NCBI RefSeq assembly: GCF_003628505.1
Contig: NZ_RBZP01000002.1
Span: 1 to 64,000, forward strand
Length of the DNA: 64,000 bases
Direction of reading: 5' to 3'
From: Oceanobacillus halophilus
Lineage (GTDB): Bacteria; Bacillota; Bacilli; Bacillales; Amphibacillaceae
Shown here piece after piece: positions 22,292 through 31,564 of the stretch. Numbering within the stretch: position 1 is the stretch's first letter; every line of letters starts with the position of its first letter. The notes under the pieces were generated by a model, which was not told the origin of the DNA, ran no database searches, and saw nothing but the letters and a program-made list of their open reading frames with translations. Made by a program: the position numbers and the translations under genes.

Positions 22292-24676
22292 TTATATTTT
22301 AACACGCTTCAATCGGAGCGAATTAGTAACAACACTTACGGAACTAAATGCCATTGCTGCACCCGCTATCCAAGGTGCCAATAATCCAAATGCTGCTATA
22401 GGAATACCCGCACTATTATAGGCGAAAGCCCAGAATAAGTTTTGGCGGATATTTTTAATTGTTGCCTTACTCATTTTTATTGCTTGTGGAATAAGAAGTA
22501 GTTCTCCGCCTAGTATCGTCACATCGGCTGCTTCAATGGCCACTTCTGTACCTGTTCCTATTGCAATACCAATATCTGCAATTGCTAATGCTGGAGCATC
22601 GTTTACTCCATCACCAACCATGGCAACTTTCTTTCCTTGCAATTGAATTTCTTTTACTTTTTCTGCTTTTTCTCCAGGAAGCACTTGAGCAATCACTTGA
22701 TCAATACCAACTTGTTTGGCAATAGAATTTGCAGTACGCTCGTTATCCCCAGTTAACATAATAACTTCCAATCCAAGCTCTTTCAATTCTTTGATAGCAT
22801 CAATGGCAGTGTCTTTTATCGTATCTGCAACTGCTACTATGCCTCGGTATTCTCCATTAATTGCAATTAACATTGCAGTTTTTCCATCCGTTTCAAAATC
22901 AACTAATTGCTGCTCTGCAATTTCAATATCTATTTGATGGTCATGCATTAATTTACGGTTACCAACAAGAATATGACTAGTAGAAATGGTTGCTTCAATA
23001 CCATGACCCGGTATAGCAGAGAAATCATCCACATCTTTTAGTTCAATGTCCTTCTCCGTGGTATAAGCCACAATCGCTTCAGCTAATGGATGTTCGGATC
23101 CTTTTTCCGCACTTGCGAGTAACTGTAATGTTTCCTGATCACCTTCAAATTCGGTAACTTCTGGCTTCCCTTTCGTAATTGTCCCTGTTTTATCAAGAAT
23201 AATCGCTTCTAATTCATGAGTTCTTTCAAGATGTTCTCCACCTTTAAAAAGAATTCCATTTTCTGCTGCTCGACCCGTCCCTACCATGATGGAAGTTGGA
23301 GTAGCTAAACCTAGTGCACAAGGACAAGCAATAACTAGTACGGCTATAGCTGTTACTAATGCCATTTCAAAGTTACCAGGTTGTACGAGTGTAATCCAGA
23401 TAATAAAAGTTATAATCGCGAAGCCAACAACAATCGGAACGAAATAACCAGAAATCACGTCTGCCAAACGCTGAATTGGCGCCTTAGACCCTTGAGCATC
23501 TTCTACAACCTTAATAATAGATGCAAGTGCCGTGTCTTTACCTACCTTGGTTGCTTCCATCTGAATCGAGCCATTTTTGTTTAAAGTTGATCCAATCACC
23601 GTTGCGTCAACATTTTTTTCAATAGGTATTGATTCTCCAGTAATCATCGACTCATCAACAGAAGTACGCCCCTTCTTCACAATCCCATCAACAGGGATTT
23701 TCTCACCCGGTTTCACTAATAAATAGTCACCTACTGCAACGTCTTCAACTGGAATCATGACCTCTTCTCCATCTCGGAGAACGCGCGCTTCTTTCGCTTG
23801 TAAATTTAAAAGCTTTGATATAGCTAATGTAGTCTGTGATTTTGCACTTGTTTCTAAATATTTTCCAAATAATATTAACGTAATCAAAATGGCACTCGTT
23901 TCAAAATATAGATGTGGCATATATTCTGGATTGCCGATTGTTTTAAATGCTTCATAAAGACTATAAAAATAGGCAGCGCTAGTACCTAAAGCTACGAGAA
24001 CATCCATATTTGCTCCGCCAGTGCGCAAGTTTTTATAGGCACCTACATAAAATTGCCATCCAATAATAAATTGTACAGGAGTTGCTAATAGAAATTGAAA
24101 CCATGGATTCATAAAAATAGCTGGAATTTCCATTCCAAATAAATGAACGAGCATGGTGACTAATAGTGGTGCAGATAGAATAGCAGAGATCACTAGTTTT
24201 CTTTTCATTAATTGTACTTGTTTTTCTTTGTGTGACTTGTTCTCTTTACTATCTTCTTTTACCTTTGCATCATATCCAAGTTTTTGGATCTTATCGATGA
24301 TTGCATCCACATTCATAAGTCCTGGATTATATTCTATGGATGCACTTTCAGTCGCTAAATTAACGTTGGCAACTTTTACGCCATTCTGCTTGTTTAACAC
24401 CTTTTCTATTCGATTGGAACATGAAGCACAGGTCATTCCCATTACATCGAATTCTGTTTTTTCTGTTTGCACCCCATAACCAAGCTTTTCTATTTTTGCG
24501 GTTATATCCTCAAAGGAAGTTTTTTCTGGATCATATTCAACATTAGCTTTTTCCGTTGTTAAGTTTACTTGTGCTTCAACGCCATCCATTTTGTTTAAAA
24601 CTTTTTCAATTCTGCTAGAGCAAGCAGCACAAGTCATTCCTGTGACACCGAGTGTGGTGTGCTTTTCTTCGCTCAT
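22292..24676 (-). CDS. copA: Copper-exporting P1B-type ATPase CopA
   Basis: 794-residue Cu(I) efflux ATPase. Two N-terminal metal-binding domains each have GMTCxxC (C16/C19 and C83/C86). The membrane site is C451-P-C453, the phosphorylated aspartate is D495 in DKTGT, and the HP motif (SEHPLAEA) and [10 protein letters not shown] are intact. It exports Cu(I) from the cytoplasm. It lies 26 bp after csoR and is regulated with it by copper. Confidence 0.97.
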   Translation of the reverse strand: MSEEKHTTLGVTGMTCAACSSRIEKVLNKMDGVEAQVNLTTEKANVEYDPEKTSFEDITAKIEKLGYGVQTEKTEFDVMGMTCASCSNRIEKVLNKQNGVKVANVNLATESASIEYNPGLMNVDAIIDKIQKLGYDAKVKEDSKENKSHKEKQVQLMKRKLVISAILSAPLLVTMLVHLFGMEIPAIFMNPWFQFLLATPVQFIIGWQFYVGAYKNLRTGGANMDVLVALGTSAAYFYSLYEAFKTIGNPEYMPHLYFETSAILITLILFGKYLETSAKSQTTLAISKLLNLQAKEARVLRDGEEVMIPVEDVAVGDYLLVKPGEKIPVDGIVKKGRTSVDESMITGESIPIEKNVDATVIGSTLNKNGSIQMEATKVGKDTALASIIKVVEDAQGSKAPIQRLADVISGYFVPIVVGFAIITFIIWITLVQPGNFEMALVTAIAVLVIACPCALGLATPTSIMVGTGRAAENGILFKGGEHLERTHELEAIILDKTGTITKGKPEVTEFEGDQETLQLLASAEKGSEHPLAEAIVAYTTEKDIELKDVDDFSAIPGHGIEATISTSHILVGNRKLMHDHQIDIEIAEQQLVDFETDGKTAMLIAINGEYRGIVAVADTIKDTAIDAIKELKELGLEVIMLTGDNERTANSIAKQVGIDQVIAQVLPGEKAEKVKEIQLQGKKVAMVGDGVNDAPALAIADIGIAIGTGTEVAIEAADVTILGGELLLIPQAIKMSKATIKNIRQNLFWAFAYNSAGIPIAAFGLLAPWIAGAAMAFSSVSVVTNSLRLKRVKI

Positions 24677-24702
24677 TATAATGTCCCTCCCTTACCTGTT
24701 CG

Positions 24703-25005
24703 TTACTTAGAAAAACGTTTCATAACTTCCATTAATTCTTCGATGGCTTCATTGCCTTGGCCAGATGTTACAGCATCACTAACACAATGCTTCACATGTC
24801 GTTCAGCTACTTCAAAGCCTACCTTTTTTAGCGCTGCATTTATTGCGCTAATTTGAACCAATATATCTACACAATAACGATCCTCATCGACCATTTTTTG
24901 AATTCCTCTTACTTGACCCTCAATTCGCTTTAACCTATTTACAACTGCTTTCTTCTCCCCTTCTGTTCTAGGGGTAACCGGATGCTCATGTAAAAATTTA
25001 TCCAT
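24703..25005 (-). CDS. csoR: Copper-sensing repressor CsoR
   Basis: 100-residue all-helical CsoR/RcnR-family repressor. The Cu(I) ligands C45, H70 and C74 (DRYC45, ERH70, KHC74) are all present, which identifies a copper sensor rather than a nickel or persulfide sensor. Cu(I) binding releases the DNA. It is the first gene of the operon and its operator sits in its own promoter, so it is autoregulated. Confidence 0.95.
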   Translation of the reverse strand: MDKFLHEHPVTPRTEGEKKAVVNRLKRIEGQVRGIQKMVDEDRYCVDILVQISAINAALKKVGFEVAERHVKHCVSDAVTSGQGNEAIEELMEVMKRFSK

Positions 25006-25036
25006 TAAATTTCACTTCCTTTTATCTCCTATAACT

Positions 25037-25067
25037 ATACTATACCCCCCTATAGTATAAAGTTCAA
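25037..25067 (-). promoter_or_regulatory. csoR-copAZ promoter with CsoR operator
   Basis: The minus strand has TTGAAC (25067-25062), a 17-nt spacer and TATAGT (25044-25039). The CsoR box, ATACTATA/TATAGTAT arms around a six-G core (minus strand, 25037-25058), fills the spacer and -10. Bound CsoR would exclude RNA polymerase. Confidence 0.85.
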
Positions 25068-25254
25068 CATATCTGCTTCCATTAAAGCAAAATTTTTTTC
25101 GGTACCCTCTTATGACTTCTATAATCACCATATAATAGAAATAGTTTTCTTTCAGTGATGATACTCACACTATTATTTTTCTAATTTTAAAGTTTTATTT
25201 AGTTTGTACTCTAAGGGATATTTTGCAGAAAATTTAGTGTCGTAATTTGTATAG

Positions 25255-25724
25255 ACTTTGAATATCTTTAATTCAGAATAATGCTTAACACCCGCTACGG
25301 AAATACACTCCGCTTTCCGCGGGCGCTGCTGAGCCTACTCCGAGCTATCGCTCTCCGTAGTCTCACCTAGGCTTTTCATCCCGCAGGACAAGGAACGCTT
25401 CGGCAGGGTTACATCGCACGCAGAAAAAAGTGGTTTTCTTTTTTCAAGGAGTCTCCGTGTATTTCCTTCGCTAGTTTAGTGCTTTTTAACTTCCAATCGT
25501 GTTATAAAGGCTCTTAAATATAGCCACTACTATTAAGCAAGTTGATTGGAGCGGAGGGCAGTCGACTCCTGCGGGAAAAGAGGCCTAGATGAGACCCCGG
25601 AGTGCGATAGCACGAGGAGGCTCATCAGCCGCCCTAAGGTGCGCGACTGCCCGGAGCGGAAATCAACAATGCACCTTATTTCATATTTATTCTGAATTAA
25701 ATAAATCAGGATTTTCTATCAACT
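25255..25724. repeat. Dispersed MITE-like repeat, copy 3 (largest)
   Basis: About 470 bp. The left end ACTTTGAATATCTTTAATTC and the right end TGAATTAAATAAATCAGG followed by TTTTCTATCAACTACG are imperfect inverted repeats. The interior carries TACGGAAATACACTCCGC, a segment shared with copy 6 (ACATCGCAC ... AAGGAGTCTCCGTGTATT), and a right module with GGGCAGTCG/CGACTGCCC arms shared with copies 2 and 5. It fills most of the 25.0-25.8 kb gene-free interval. Confidence 0.75.
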
Positions 25725-25814
25725 ACGAATCAATTTCATTCATAAGTTACGTACTTTTGTATCAAAAATATAATTTTGTTTAAAACAGCATTTTCAAAAT
25801 ATAATCCTTTTTCT

Positions 25815-25861
25815 AAATCGGAATCATTCCTATTTACAAATCGGAATCATTACGGTATGAT
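25815..25861 (+). promoter_or_regulatory. znuA promoter with two tandem Zur boxes
   Basis: Two near-identical 7-1-7 boxes, TCGGAATCATTCCTA (core within 25815-25835) and TCGGAATCATTACGG (within 25838-25858), are offset by 23 bp and resemble the Bacillus Zur consensus. They overlay TTTACA (25833-25838), a 17-nt spacer and TATGAT (25856-25861), so zinc-loaded Zur would shut the operon. Confidence 0.88.
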
Positions 25862-25903
25862 ATTACCAGTTTAATAATATAAATGAATATGGAGATGAAA
25901 CAG

Positions 25904-26848
25904 TTGAGATTAATAAAATCTATTATTCTATTAGTACTTATTGGTATTATTACCGCCGGATGTACTGACGATACATTGGAACCTACTGAAACTACAGATG
26001 ATTCTATACTTACCATTTATTCAACGGTGTACCCTATTCAATTTGCCATTGAAAAAATTGGTGGGGACACTGTAAATGCAAAAACTGTATACCCACCAGG
26101 AGTAGACGCGCATTCTTATGAACCAACTTCTAAGGAGATGACAACTATTGCTAAGGCAGATGCCTTTATTTATCTTGGAGCAGGCATGGAGGCTTTCGCA
26201 GAAACTGCTGCAGATGCTTTGGAAAATCAGGAGTTGGCACTGATTGAAATTGGTGAACACAAAGAACTTTTCCATATGGAAGAAGATGATGAGCACGAAG
26301 AAGATCATCACGAACATAATCATGGTGATAACGATCCACATATATGGATTGATCCAGAACGAATGCTTAAAATGTCGGAAATTATAAAAGATGAATTAGT
26401 TTCACTAAACCCAGAATCTGAAGCACTATACAATGAAAACTTTACTTCACTAAAAGAAGAATTAATAGCACTAGATAATAAATTTACGGAAATACTAAAA
26501 ACAAAATCAAAGAAAGAAATTTTAGTAGCCCATGCTGCATATGGGTACTGGGAAGAGCGATACGGCATCCAGCAAATCGCAATAAGTGGACTATCATCAA
26601 GTAGTGAACCATCACAAAAGGAATTAACAGAAATTATTGATCAAGCAAAAAATCATAACTTGACGTATATTATTTTTGAACAAAACAGTAGTAATCGGGT
26701 CTCAGAGATTATTCAATCAGAGATTGGAGCGGAAGCATTAACCATTCATAACTTAGCTGTTCTTACTGACAAAGATATCAGCAACGATGAAGATTATTTT
26801 TCATTGATGGAAGAAAATATGACAGTATTGGATCAAGCAACAGAATAA
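25904..26848 (+). CDS. znuA: Zinc ABC transporter substrate-binding lipoprotein ZnuA
   Basis: Cluster A-1 zinc-binding protein. The lipoprotein signal ends in ITAGC. A histidine/acid-rich loop (EEDHHEHNHGDNDPHIW, near residues 125-145) is typical of ZnuA/AdcA. An ATG at 25883 is in frame but lacks an RBS. The TTG at 25904 has GGAG 9 nt upstream and yields a compact signal peptide, so I prefer it (314 residues); 25883 remains possible. It leads znuA-znuC-znuB-zur. Confidence 0.9.
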   Translation: MRLIKSIILLVLIGIITAGCTDDTLEPTETTDDSILTIYSTVYPIQFAIEKIGGDTVNAKTVYPPGVDAHSYEPTSKEMTTIAKADAFIYLGAGMEAFAETAADALENQELALIEIGEHKELFHMEEDDEHEEDHHEHNHGDNDPHIWIDPERMLKMSEIIKDELVSLNPESEALYNENFTSLKEELIALDNKFTEILKTKSKKEILVAHAAYGYWEERYGIQQIAISGLSSSSEPSQKELTEIIDQAKNHNLTYIIFEQNSSNRVSEIIQSEIGAEALTIHNLAVLTDKDISNDEDYFSLMEENMTVLDQATE

Positions 26849-26884
26849 ACTGAAACAATAAAAGTTACCGATGGAGGTGAACGC

Positions 26885-27640
26885 ATGAAAGAGTCTATCG
26901 TATCCATGAAAAATATAAGCTATGCTTACGAAAGAAAGGTTGTTTTAGACCATATTAATTTCGAAATCCCTCGTGGCTCATTTATGGGATTGGTAGGTCC
27001 AAATGGTGGTGGCAAAACTACTTTAATAAAATTATTACTAGGACTAATAAAACCAGATGGGGGCTCTATTGAAGTTTTCAACAAACCCATCGAGACATTT
27101 AAAGAACGTGAAAAGATTGGATTTGTGTCTCAAAAAGCCAATTCCTTTAATCGAGGATTTCCAGCTACTGTTTTTGAAGTTATATCAACAGGCCTTACTG
27201 CAAAAATTGGTTACTTTAAATTTTTCAATAAAAAGCATAAAGAAAAAATATTGGAAGCAATTGACCAGGTCGGAATGCTTGATTATGCTTATGAAAATAT
27301 CGGAAATTTATCTGGCGGACAACAGCAACGTGTATTTATCGCAAGGGCACTTGTAAATGATCCTGAACTTCTCATACTGGACGAGCCAACAGTTGGTGTC
27401 GATTATGAAAATGTTAAACGTTTCTATGAGTTGCTTCACCAGCTCCATGATAATCGTGACATAACTCTATTATTAGTAACACATGATACAGGTGCAATAA
27501 CTGAGCATGCCACCGATATTGTTTGTTTAAATAAAACATTACATTTTCACGGCAAACCGGAAGATTATTCATCATTATCTGAGAAAGATTTATCCCAATT
27601 TTATGGACATCCCGTTAACATCGTTACCCACAACCATTAG
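26885..27640 (+). CDS. znuC: Zinc ABC transporter ATP-binding protein ZnuC
   Basis: 251-residue ATPase of the zinc importer. Walker A GPNGGGKTT (near 38), signature LSGGQQQRVFIARAL (near 139) and Walker B LLILDEPTVGVD (near 159) are intact. GGAGGTG lies 5 nt before the ATG. It lies 36 bp after znuA and 15 bp before znuB. Confidence 0.94.
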   Translation: MKESIVSMKNISYAYERKVVLDHINFEIPRGSFMGLVGPNGGGKTTLIKLLLGLIKPDGGSIEVFNKPIETFKEREKIGFVSQKANSFNRGFPATVFEVISTGLTAKIGYFKFFNKKHKEKILEAIDQVGMLDYAYENIGNLSGGQQQRVFIARALVNDPELLILDEPTVGVDYENVKRFYELLHQLHDNRDITLLLVTHDTGAITEHATDIVCLNKTLHFHGKPEDYSSLSEKDLSQFYGHPVNIVTHNH

Positions 27641-27655
27641 AGAGGAGGTATTGAT

Positions 27656-28501
27656 ATGGTAGCAGACTTTTTTCAATTTGACTTTTTGCGTTACACTTTT
27701 CTAACCGGATTACTTATCGGAATTATCGCCCCCCTACTTGGGACATTTATTGTAGTTCGAAGACTATCCTTAATAGCAGATGCTCTCTCTCATGTTACAT
27801 TGGGCGGTATTGCTTTCGGTTTAATGATAGAGAAACTTTTACTAATTACATTCCCTCCTCTTTACAGTGGAATGATTTTTTCGGTTTTTGGTTCTGTGCT
27901 TATTGAAAAACTACGAAGTATATATAAAGCATATCAAGAGATTGCCATACCAATTATTTTATCAGGCGGTGTTGGCTTAAGTGTTATTTTCATTGCAATA
28001 GCAGATGGGTTTAATACAGATCTCTTTAATTATTTGTTTGGATCTGTATCTGCAGTAAGCCAAAATGACTTCTTTATGATTCTGTCTATTTCCATCTTCG
28101 TCATTCTTGTAGTAGCATTGTTTTATAAAGAATTATTTACATTATCTTTTGATGAAGAACATGCAACCATTTCTGGCATTCATTCCAAACGGATTCATTT
28201 ATTATTTATCATTCTAACAGCACTTGTTATTGCAGCTTCCATTCGCATTGTTGGTGTATTGCTAGTTTCAGCACTGATGACACTTCCTGTTGCGGCTGCA
28301 ATGAGACTTGCAAAAGGATTTAAGCAAATGATGGGACTTTCGATTCTCTTTGGGGAAATAGCGGTTATTGCTGGCTTAATTACCGGCTATTACTTGAACA
28401 TCCCCCCGGGCGGTACTATTGTTATGGTAGCTATTATCATTCTATTAATATCTATAGGGATAAAGCAATTTAATTTTCGTAAAAAAGTGAGGGAAGCTTA
28501 A
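27656..28501 (+). CDS. znuB: Zinc ABC transporter permease ZnuB
   Basis: 281-residue ABC-3 family membrane permease with about eight membrane segments. SLIADALSHVTLGGIAFG near residue 40 is the family's conserved cytoplasmic loop. GAGGAGG precedes the ATG. It moves zinc delivered by ZnuA. Its stop codon directly abuts the zur start codon. Confidence 0.94.
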   Translation: MVADFFQFDFLRYTFLTGLLIGIIAPLLGTFIVVRRLSLIADALSHVTLGGIAFGLMIEKLLLITFPPLYSGMIFSVFGSVLIEKLRSIYKAYQEIAIPIILSGGVGLSVIFIAIADGFNTDLFNYLFGSVSAVSQNDFFMILSISIFVILVVALFYKELFTLSFDEEHATISGIHSKRIHLLFIILTALVIAASIRIVGVLLVSALMTLPVAAAMRLAKGFKQMMGLSILFGEIAVIAGLITGYYLNIPPGGTIVMVAIIILLISIGIKQFNFRKKVREA

Positions 28502-28915
28502 ATGAACTTAAAGGAAGCAATGAATCTCTTAAAAGACAAAGGCTATAAAGCTACTGGAAAACGAAAAGATATTTTGGCTTATTTTGCGGACGTAGATGGG
28601 TACCGTACGGCAAAAGACCTCATTACTTATCTTGAAGATAATCATGAAGGAATTAGTTTTGATACAATTTATAGGAACCTACATTTATATAATGAAATGG
28701 GAATTTTAGAAACAACAGAATTAAATGGAGAAAGACATTTTCGAATGAATTGTACAACACACCACCATCATCATTTTATCTGTAATGAATGTGGCAAAAC
28801 AAAAGAAATTGATGTCTGCCCAATGGATGAAGTCCAGCAGACTCTCGCAAACTATGCCATTGAAGGTCATAAATTTGAAATTTATGGATTGTGTCCAACA
28901 TGTCAAAGCGTATAA
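28502..28915 (+). CDS. zur: Zinc uptake repressor Zur
   Basis: 137-residue Fur-family regulator. It has an N-terminal winged helix (ISFDTIYRNLHLYNEMGILET), a regulatory metal site region (THHHHHFIC) and structural zinc CxxC pairs (CNEC near 94, CPTC near 132). It is cotranscribed with the uptake genes it should repress, so it is autoregulated. In B. subtilis zur is unlinked from znuACB, so this linkage is a local arrangement. Confidence 0.94.
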   Translation: MNLKEAMNLLKDKGYKATGKRKDILAYFADVDGYRTAKDLITYLEDNHEGISFDTIYRNLHLYNEMGILETTELNGERHFRMNCTTHHHHHFICNECGKTKEIDVCPMDEVQQTLANYAIEGHKFEIYGLCPTCQSV

Positions 28916-29292
28916 ATAATAAAATCTATATAGCGGTAGGGATTGGTGGAATGATAGGTGCAATCAGTCGTTACGGTGTCTCTACCGTTTTCTCTTCATT
29001 TGATTCTTTTCCTTTTGGTACACTTACAGCAAATCTGCTGGGGTGTTTCCTTCTCTCCTATTTATTAAATCAAAAACAACTGAAAAGGCTACTCTCTTTA
29101 GAAGTTAATATTGGACTTACAACTGGCATCATAGGTGCATTTACTACCTATTCTACTTTTGCTGTAGAAACACTAGAGCTTATGAAAAGAAGCGTGATCC
29201 TTGCTATCCTTTATATTCTTATTAGTATTTTAGGCGGACTGGCATTCTGTTATCTTGGTTTTCATGTAGCTAAAAGAAAGAAGGTTGCATGA
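28900..29292 (+). CDS. crcB: Fluoride channel subunit CrcB/FluC (first of pair)
   Basis: 130-residue four-helix membrane protein of the Fluc family, with the family motif GAFTTYSTF (near 81) and GxxGAxxRY near the N-terminus. The ATG at 28900 lies inside zur (16-bp overlap); a GTG at 28891 is also in frame. Fluc proteins form dual-topology dimers that let fluoride leave the cell; in Gram-positives two genes often form a heterodimer. No fluoride riboswitch precedes it; expression may depend on the Zur-controlled operon. Confidence 0.9.
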   Translation: MSKRINNKIYIAVGIGGMIGAISRYGVSTVFSSFDSFPFGTLTANLLGCFLLSYLLNQKQLKRLLSLEVNIGLTTGIIGAFTTYSTFAVETLELMKRSVILAILYILISILGGLAFCYLGFHVAKRKKVA

Positions 29293-29639
29293 TGAATCTA
29301 TTCCTTGTTGCAGTTGGGGGATTCCTTGGGAGTATTTCAAGGTTCTATATTTCCGAAAAAACACAGAAGCGGTTAATCGGAACCTGGCTAGCAAATATTA
29401 CTGGTTCGGTGATATTAGCATTTGTTTATTATTTACATATAGATGGAAATCTTTCTGAAAAGATCTGGTTTTTCCTGGGAATTGGTTTCTGCGGAGCATT
29501 TACAACTTTCTCTACTTTTGGAAACGATACCTTGAGCTTAATCATAGATAACAAGTATAAAGAAGCAATTCAATACATTAGTACTACCCTACTTATTTCT
29601 TTAGCACTAGTTTTTCTTGTTTGGGCGAATTTTAATTAA
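29289..29639 (+). CDS. crcB: Fluoride channel subunit CrcB/FluC (second of pair)
   Basis: 116-residue Fluc-family subunit with GGFLGSISRFY at the N-terminus and GFCGAFTTFSTFGND near 70. ATGA overlap with the first crcB gene implies coupled translation and a heterodimeric channel. It is the last gene of the apparent znuACB-zur-crcB-crcB run. I found no strong terminator directly after it. Confidence 0.92.
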   Translation: MMNLFLVAVGGFLGSISRFYISEKTQKRLIGTWLANITGSVILAFVYYLHIDGNLSEKIWFFLGIGFCGAFTTFSTFGNDTLSLIIDNKYKEAIQYISTTLLISLALVFLVWANFN

Positions 29640-29710
29640 TACTTTTTACCCAACACACGTCTATTTTCTTGTATACTGTTTTTATATGATAGTAGAAAGG
29701 AGAATAGGGA

Positions 29711-30976
29711 ATGAAAAGAAAAAAAGAATTAATCGTAGGGGCTGTTACTATAGCTGTATTTGCACTATTTATTTTCATCATGCAAAATAACTTCCAGACA
29801 AATGAAGACGCTGTTGCTGATGAGGGAAAAGAGAAAGAAACATATGTAGAGGAAGAAAGTGAACAAAAGGAAAAATCCGAGGAAGAGAAACTTTTATCGG
29901 AGAAAGAAACAAAGCCTGAAACGGAAAATGTAAAAGAGGACTCTTCCAAACGAGCGAAGGAAGATGAAGTAGAACTAGAACAGAAAGACAAAGACGATAC
30001 AGATAATAATAATGATGATGATGACAAAACTGTTTCCTTTTCAAAAAAATACGTGAATGTTTCTACATTAAATGTTCGTTCCGGACCTGGAATAGAACAT
30101 AGTGTCGTTGGTGTTGTTTCCGTGAATGATGAGATAGACGCTGCGGAAGAATCGCATTCCAATGGATGGGTACAGATATCTACTAATAATCTCAAAGGAT
30201 ATGTCAATGCAAAATACTTATCCACTGAAAAGTCAGTAGTAAAAAAACCTGCACCTACCAAAGAGAAAAAAGAAGAAGACTCTGAGAAAAAAGAAATAGT
30301 TAGTAAAGAGACAAATAAAGAAAATAAAAAGGAAGAAAAGAAAGATTCAACATCTGAACAAAAAGAAACTCCTCCTAAAAATGATGCAGAAAAATTAACG
30401 ACAGTAGATGGGAATAATCAGCTTATTTTAGTAACTACAAATGGCTATGGTACTAGTTCTGCAAAAGTACAGACCTTCGAAAGAGATTCGTCTGGTAACT
30501 GGACACAAGTCTTAAATGTTAATGGATATATTGGAAAAAATGGTTTTGCAGATAATAAAGTCGAAGGAGATGGAAAAAGTCCAACTGGCAAGTATTCTAT
30601 CGGTACAGCGTTTGGTCGCTCTGGTAATCCTGGGACCAAATTATCTTACAGAGCAATTTCTGCAGATGATGTTTGGGTGGATGACTCTAACTCTAAACTT
30701 TATAATACTTGGCAATCTAAAGAAGAAACCAGCGACCAGTGGGACAGTGCAGAAAATATGGATATTGATCTTTATACATATGGTTTTGTCATTAACTATA
30801 ATACAGCTCAAACTCCCGGAAAAGGAAGCGCCATTTTCTTTCATATCGCAAACGGACATACACTGGGCTGTACAGGGGTCAGTCAGCAGAATGTCGTTTC
30901 TATATTAAAGTGGCTTGATCCAAGCAAAAATCCTGTAATCATTCAAACCCCAGAGAGTGGTCTTTCAAACTATTAA
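29711..30976 (+). CDS. SH3b-domain L,D-transpeptidase, membrane-anchored
   Basis: 421 residues. An N-terminal membrane anchor (8-25) is followed by a charged Glu/Lys/Asp-rich spacer (28-110), a bacterial SH3 domain (about 115-171, LNVRSGPG), a second Lys/Glu spacer (175-230) and a YkuD-type L,D-transpeptidase domain (about 236-412). The likely catalytic pair is H378 (FFHIANGH) and C387 (TLGCTGVS). This is the variant with short His-Cys spacing, not the classic SHGC motif. It probably forms 3-3 crosslinks or attaches peptides in the cell wall. AAAGGAG precedes the ATG. The gene downstream repeats its anchor-spacer-SH3b plan. Confidence 0.85.
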   Translation: MKRKKELIVGAVTIAVFALFIFIMQNNFQTNEDAVADEGKEKETYVEEESEQKEKSEEEKLLSEKETKPETENVKEDSSKRAKEDEVELEQKDKDDTDNNNDDDDKTVSFSKKYVNVSTLNVRSGPGIEHSVVGVVSVNDEIDAAEESHSNGWVQISTNNLKGYVNAKYLSTEKSVVKKPAPTKEKKEEDSEKKEIVSKETNKENKKEEKKDSTSEQKETPPKNDAEKLTTVDGNNQLILVTTNGYGTSSAKVQTFERDSSGNWTQVLNVNGYIGKNGFADNKVEGDGKSPTGKYSIGTAFGRSGNPGTKLSYRAISADDVWVDDSNSKLYNTWQSKEETSDQWDSAENMDIDLYTYGFVINYNTAQTPGKGSAIFFHIANGHTLGCTGVSQQNVVSILKWLDPSKNPVIIQTPESGLSNY

Positions 30977-30984
30977 TTTCTCAA

Positions 30985-31010
30985 GAGAGTTGGAGTTCGC
31001 TTCAACTCTC
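30985..31010 (+). terminator. Hairpin after the L,D-transpeptidase gene
   Basis: GAGAGTTG / CAACTCTC stem with further AG/CT pairing in a 10-nt interior. The following sequence is only weakly T-rich, so termination may be partial and let the SH3b gene downstream be read. Confidence 0.6.
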
Positions 31011-31062
31011 CTCGATTTTCATGTATAATATTCCTAGAATTAAAGATTTAGGAGAAGTGACA

Positions 31063-31491
31063 ATGAATAGAAAAAAAGGTTTAATTTCTGTATTACTTAT
31101 TATATTAGTTATTGCTTTCGTTGCTTTTGTCGCTGTCATGCAGCATAATTTCAAGAATCAGGACTTCGCTTCAGCCGAGACAAGTTCTAATGATGTATCC
31201 ACAGAAAATACGGATACTGATGGGAAAGATGTCGAATTAGAAAATGAAAAAGAAGAAACTGCTGAAGATGAAGATATTTCAGAGGCTATGGTAACCACTC
31301 AATATGTTAGTGCTGACTTATTAAATGTACGAAGTGGACCAAGCACAGAAGACGAATTAGTTGCTACGTTGACATTAAATGATGAAGTAGAAGTGGAATA
31401 TATCGAGGATGCCGATGACTGGGTTAAAATAACAACAGATGACATTACTGGATATGTTAATAGTGATTACTTATCAGATGAAGAGCAGTAA
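31063..31491 (+). CDS. Small membrane-anchored SH3b protein
   Basis: 142 residues: an N-terminal membrane segment (about 6-26), an acidic Glu/Asp-rich spacer and one SH3b domain at the C-terminus (LNVRSGPSTEDELVATL, about 82-138). The ATG at 31063 is chosen because AGGAGAAG lies 5-7 nt before it. It resembles the anchor, spacer and SH3b part of the upstream L,D-transpeptidase but lacks the catalytic domain, suggesting a tandem duplication. SH3b domains usually bind cell-wall peptides; the role is unknown. Confidence 0.8.
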   Translation: MNRKKGLISVLLIILVIAFVAFVAVMQHNFKNQDFASAETSSNDVSTENTDTDGKDVELENEKEETAEDEDISEAMVTTQYVSADLLNVRSGPSTEDELVATLTLNDEVEVEYIEDADDWVKITTDDITGYVNSDYLSDEEQ

Positions 31492-31498
31492 ATATCAT

Positions 31499-31530
31499 GT
31501 GAGTCTAAGAGAATACGTCTCTGGACTCAC
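31499..31530 (+). terminator. Terminator of the small SH3b gene
   Basis: GTGAGTC / GACTCAC outer stem with an inner AGAGA / TCTCT stem, 7 bp after the stop codon, followed by TATTTGATTATATTTTTTT. Confidence 0.8.
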
Positions 31531-31564
31531 TATTTGATTATATTTTTTTCGGGGTTTATGTTCT

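Noticed and set aside
28850-28900. Fluoride riboswitch before crcB
   Set aside because: The region is the coding end of zur and lacks the crcB motif core.
29632-30261. Serine-rich minus-strand protein opposite the L,D-transpeptidase
   Set aside because: It is the antisense reading of Glu/Lys-rich codons and has no RBS or independent support.
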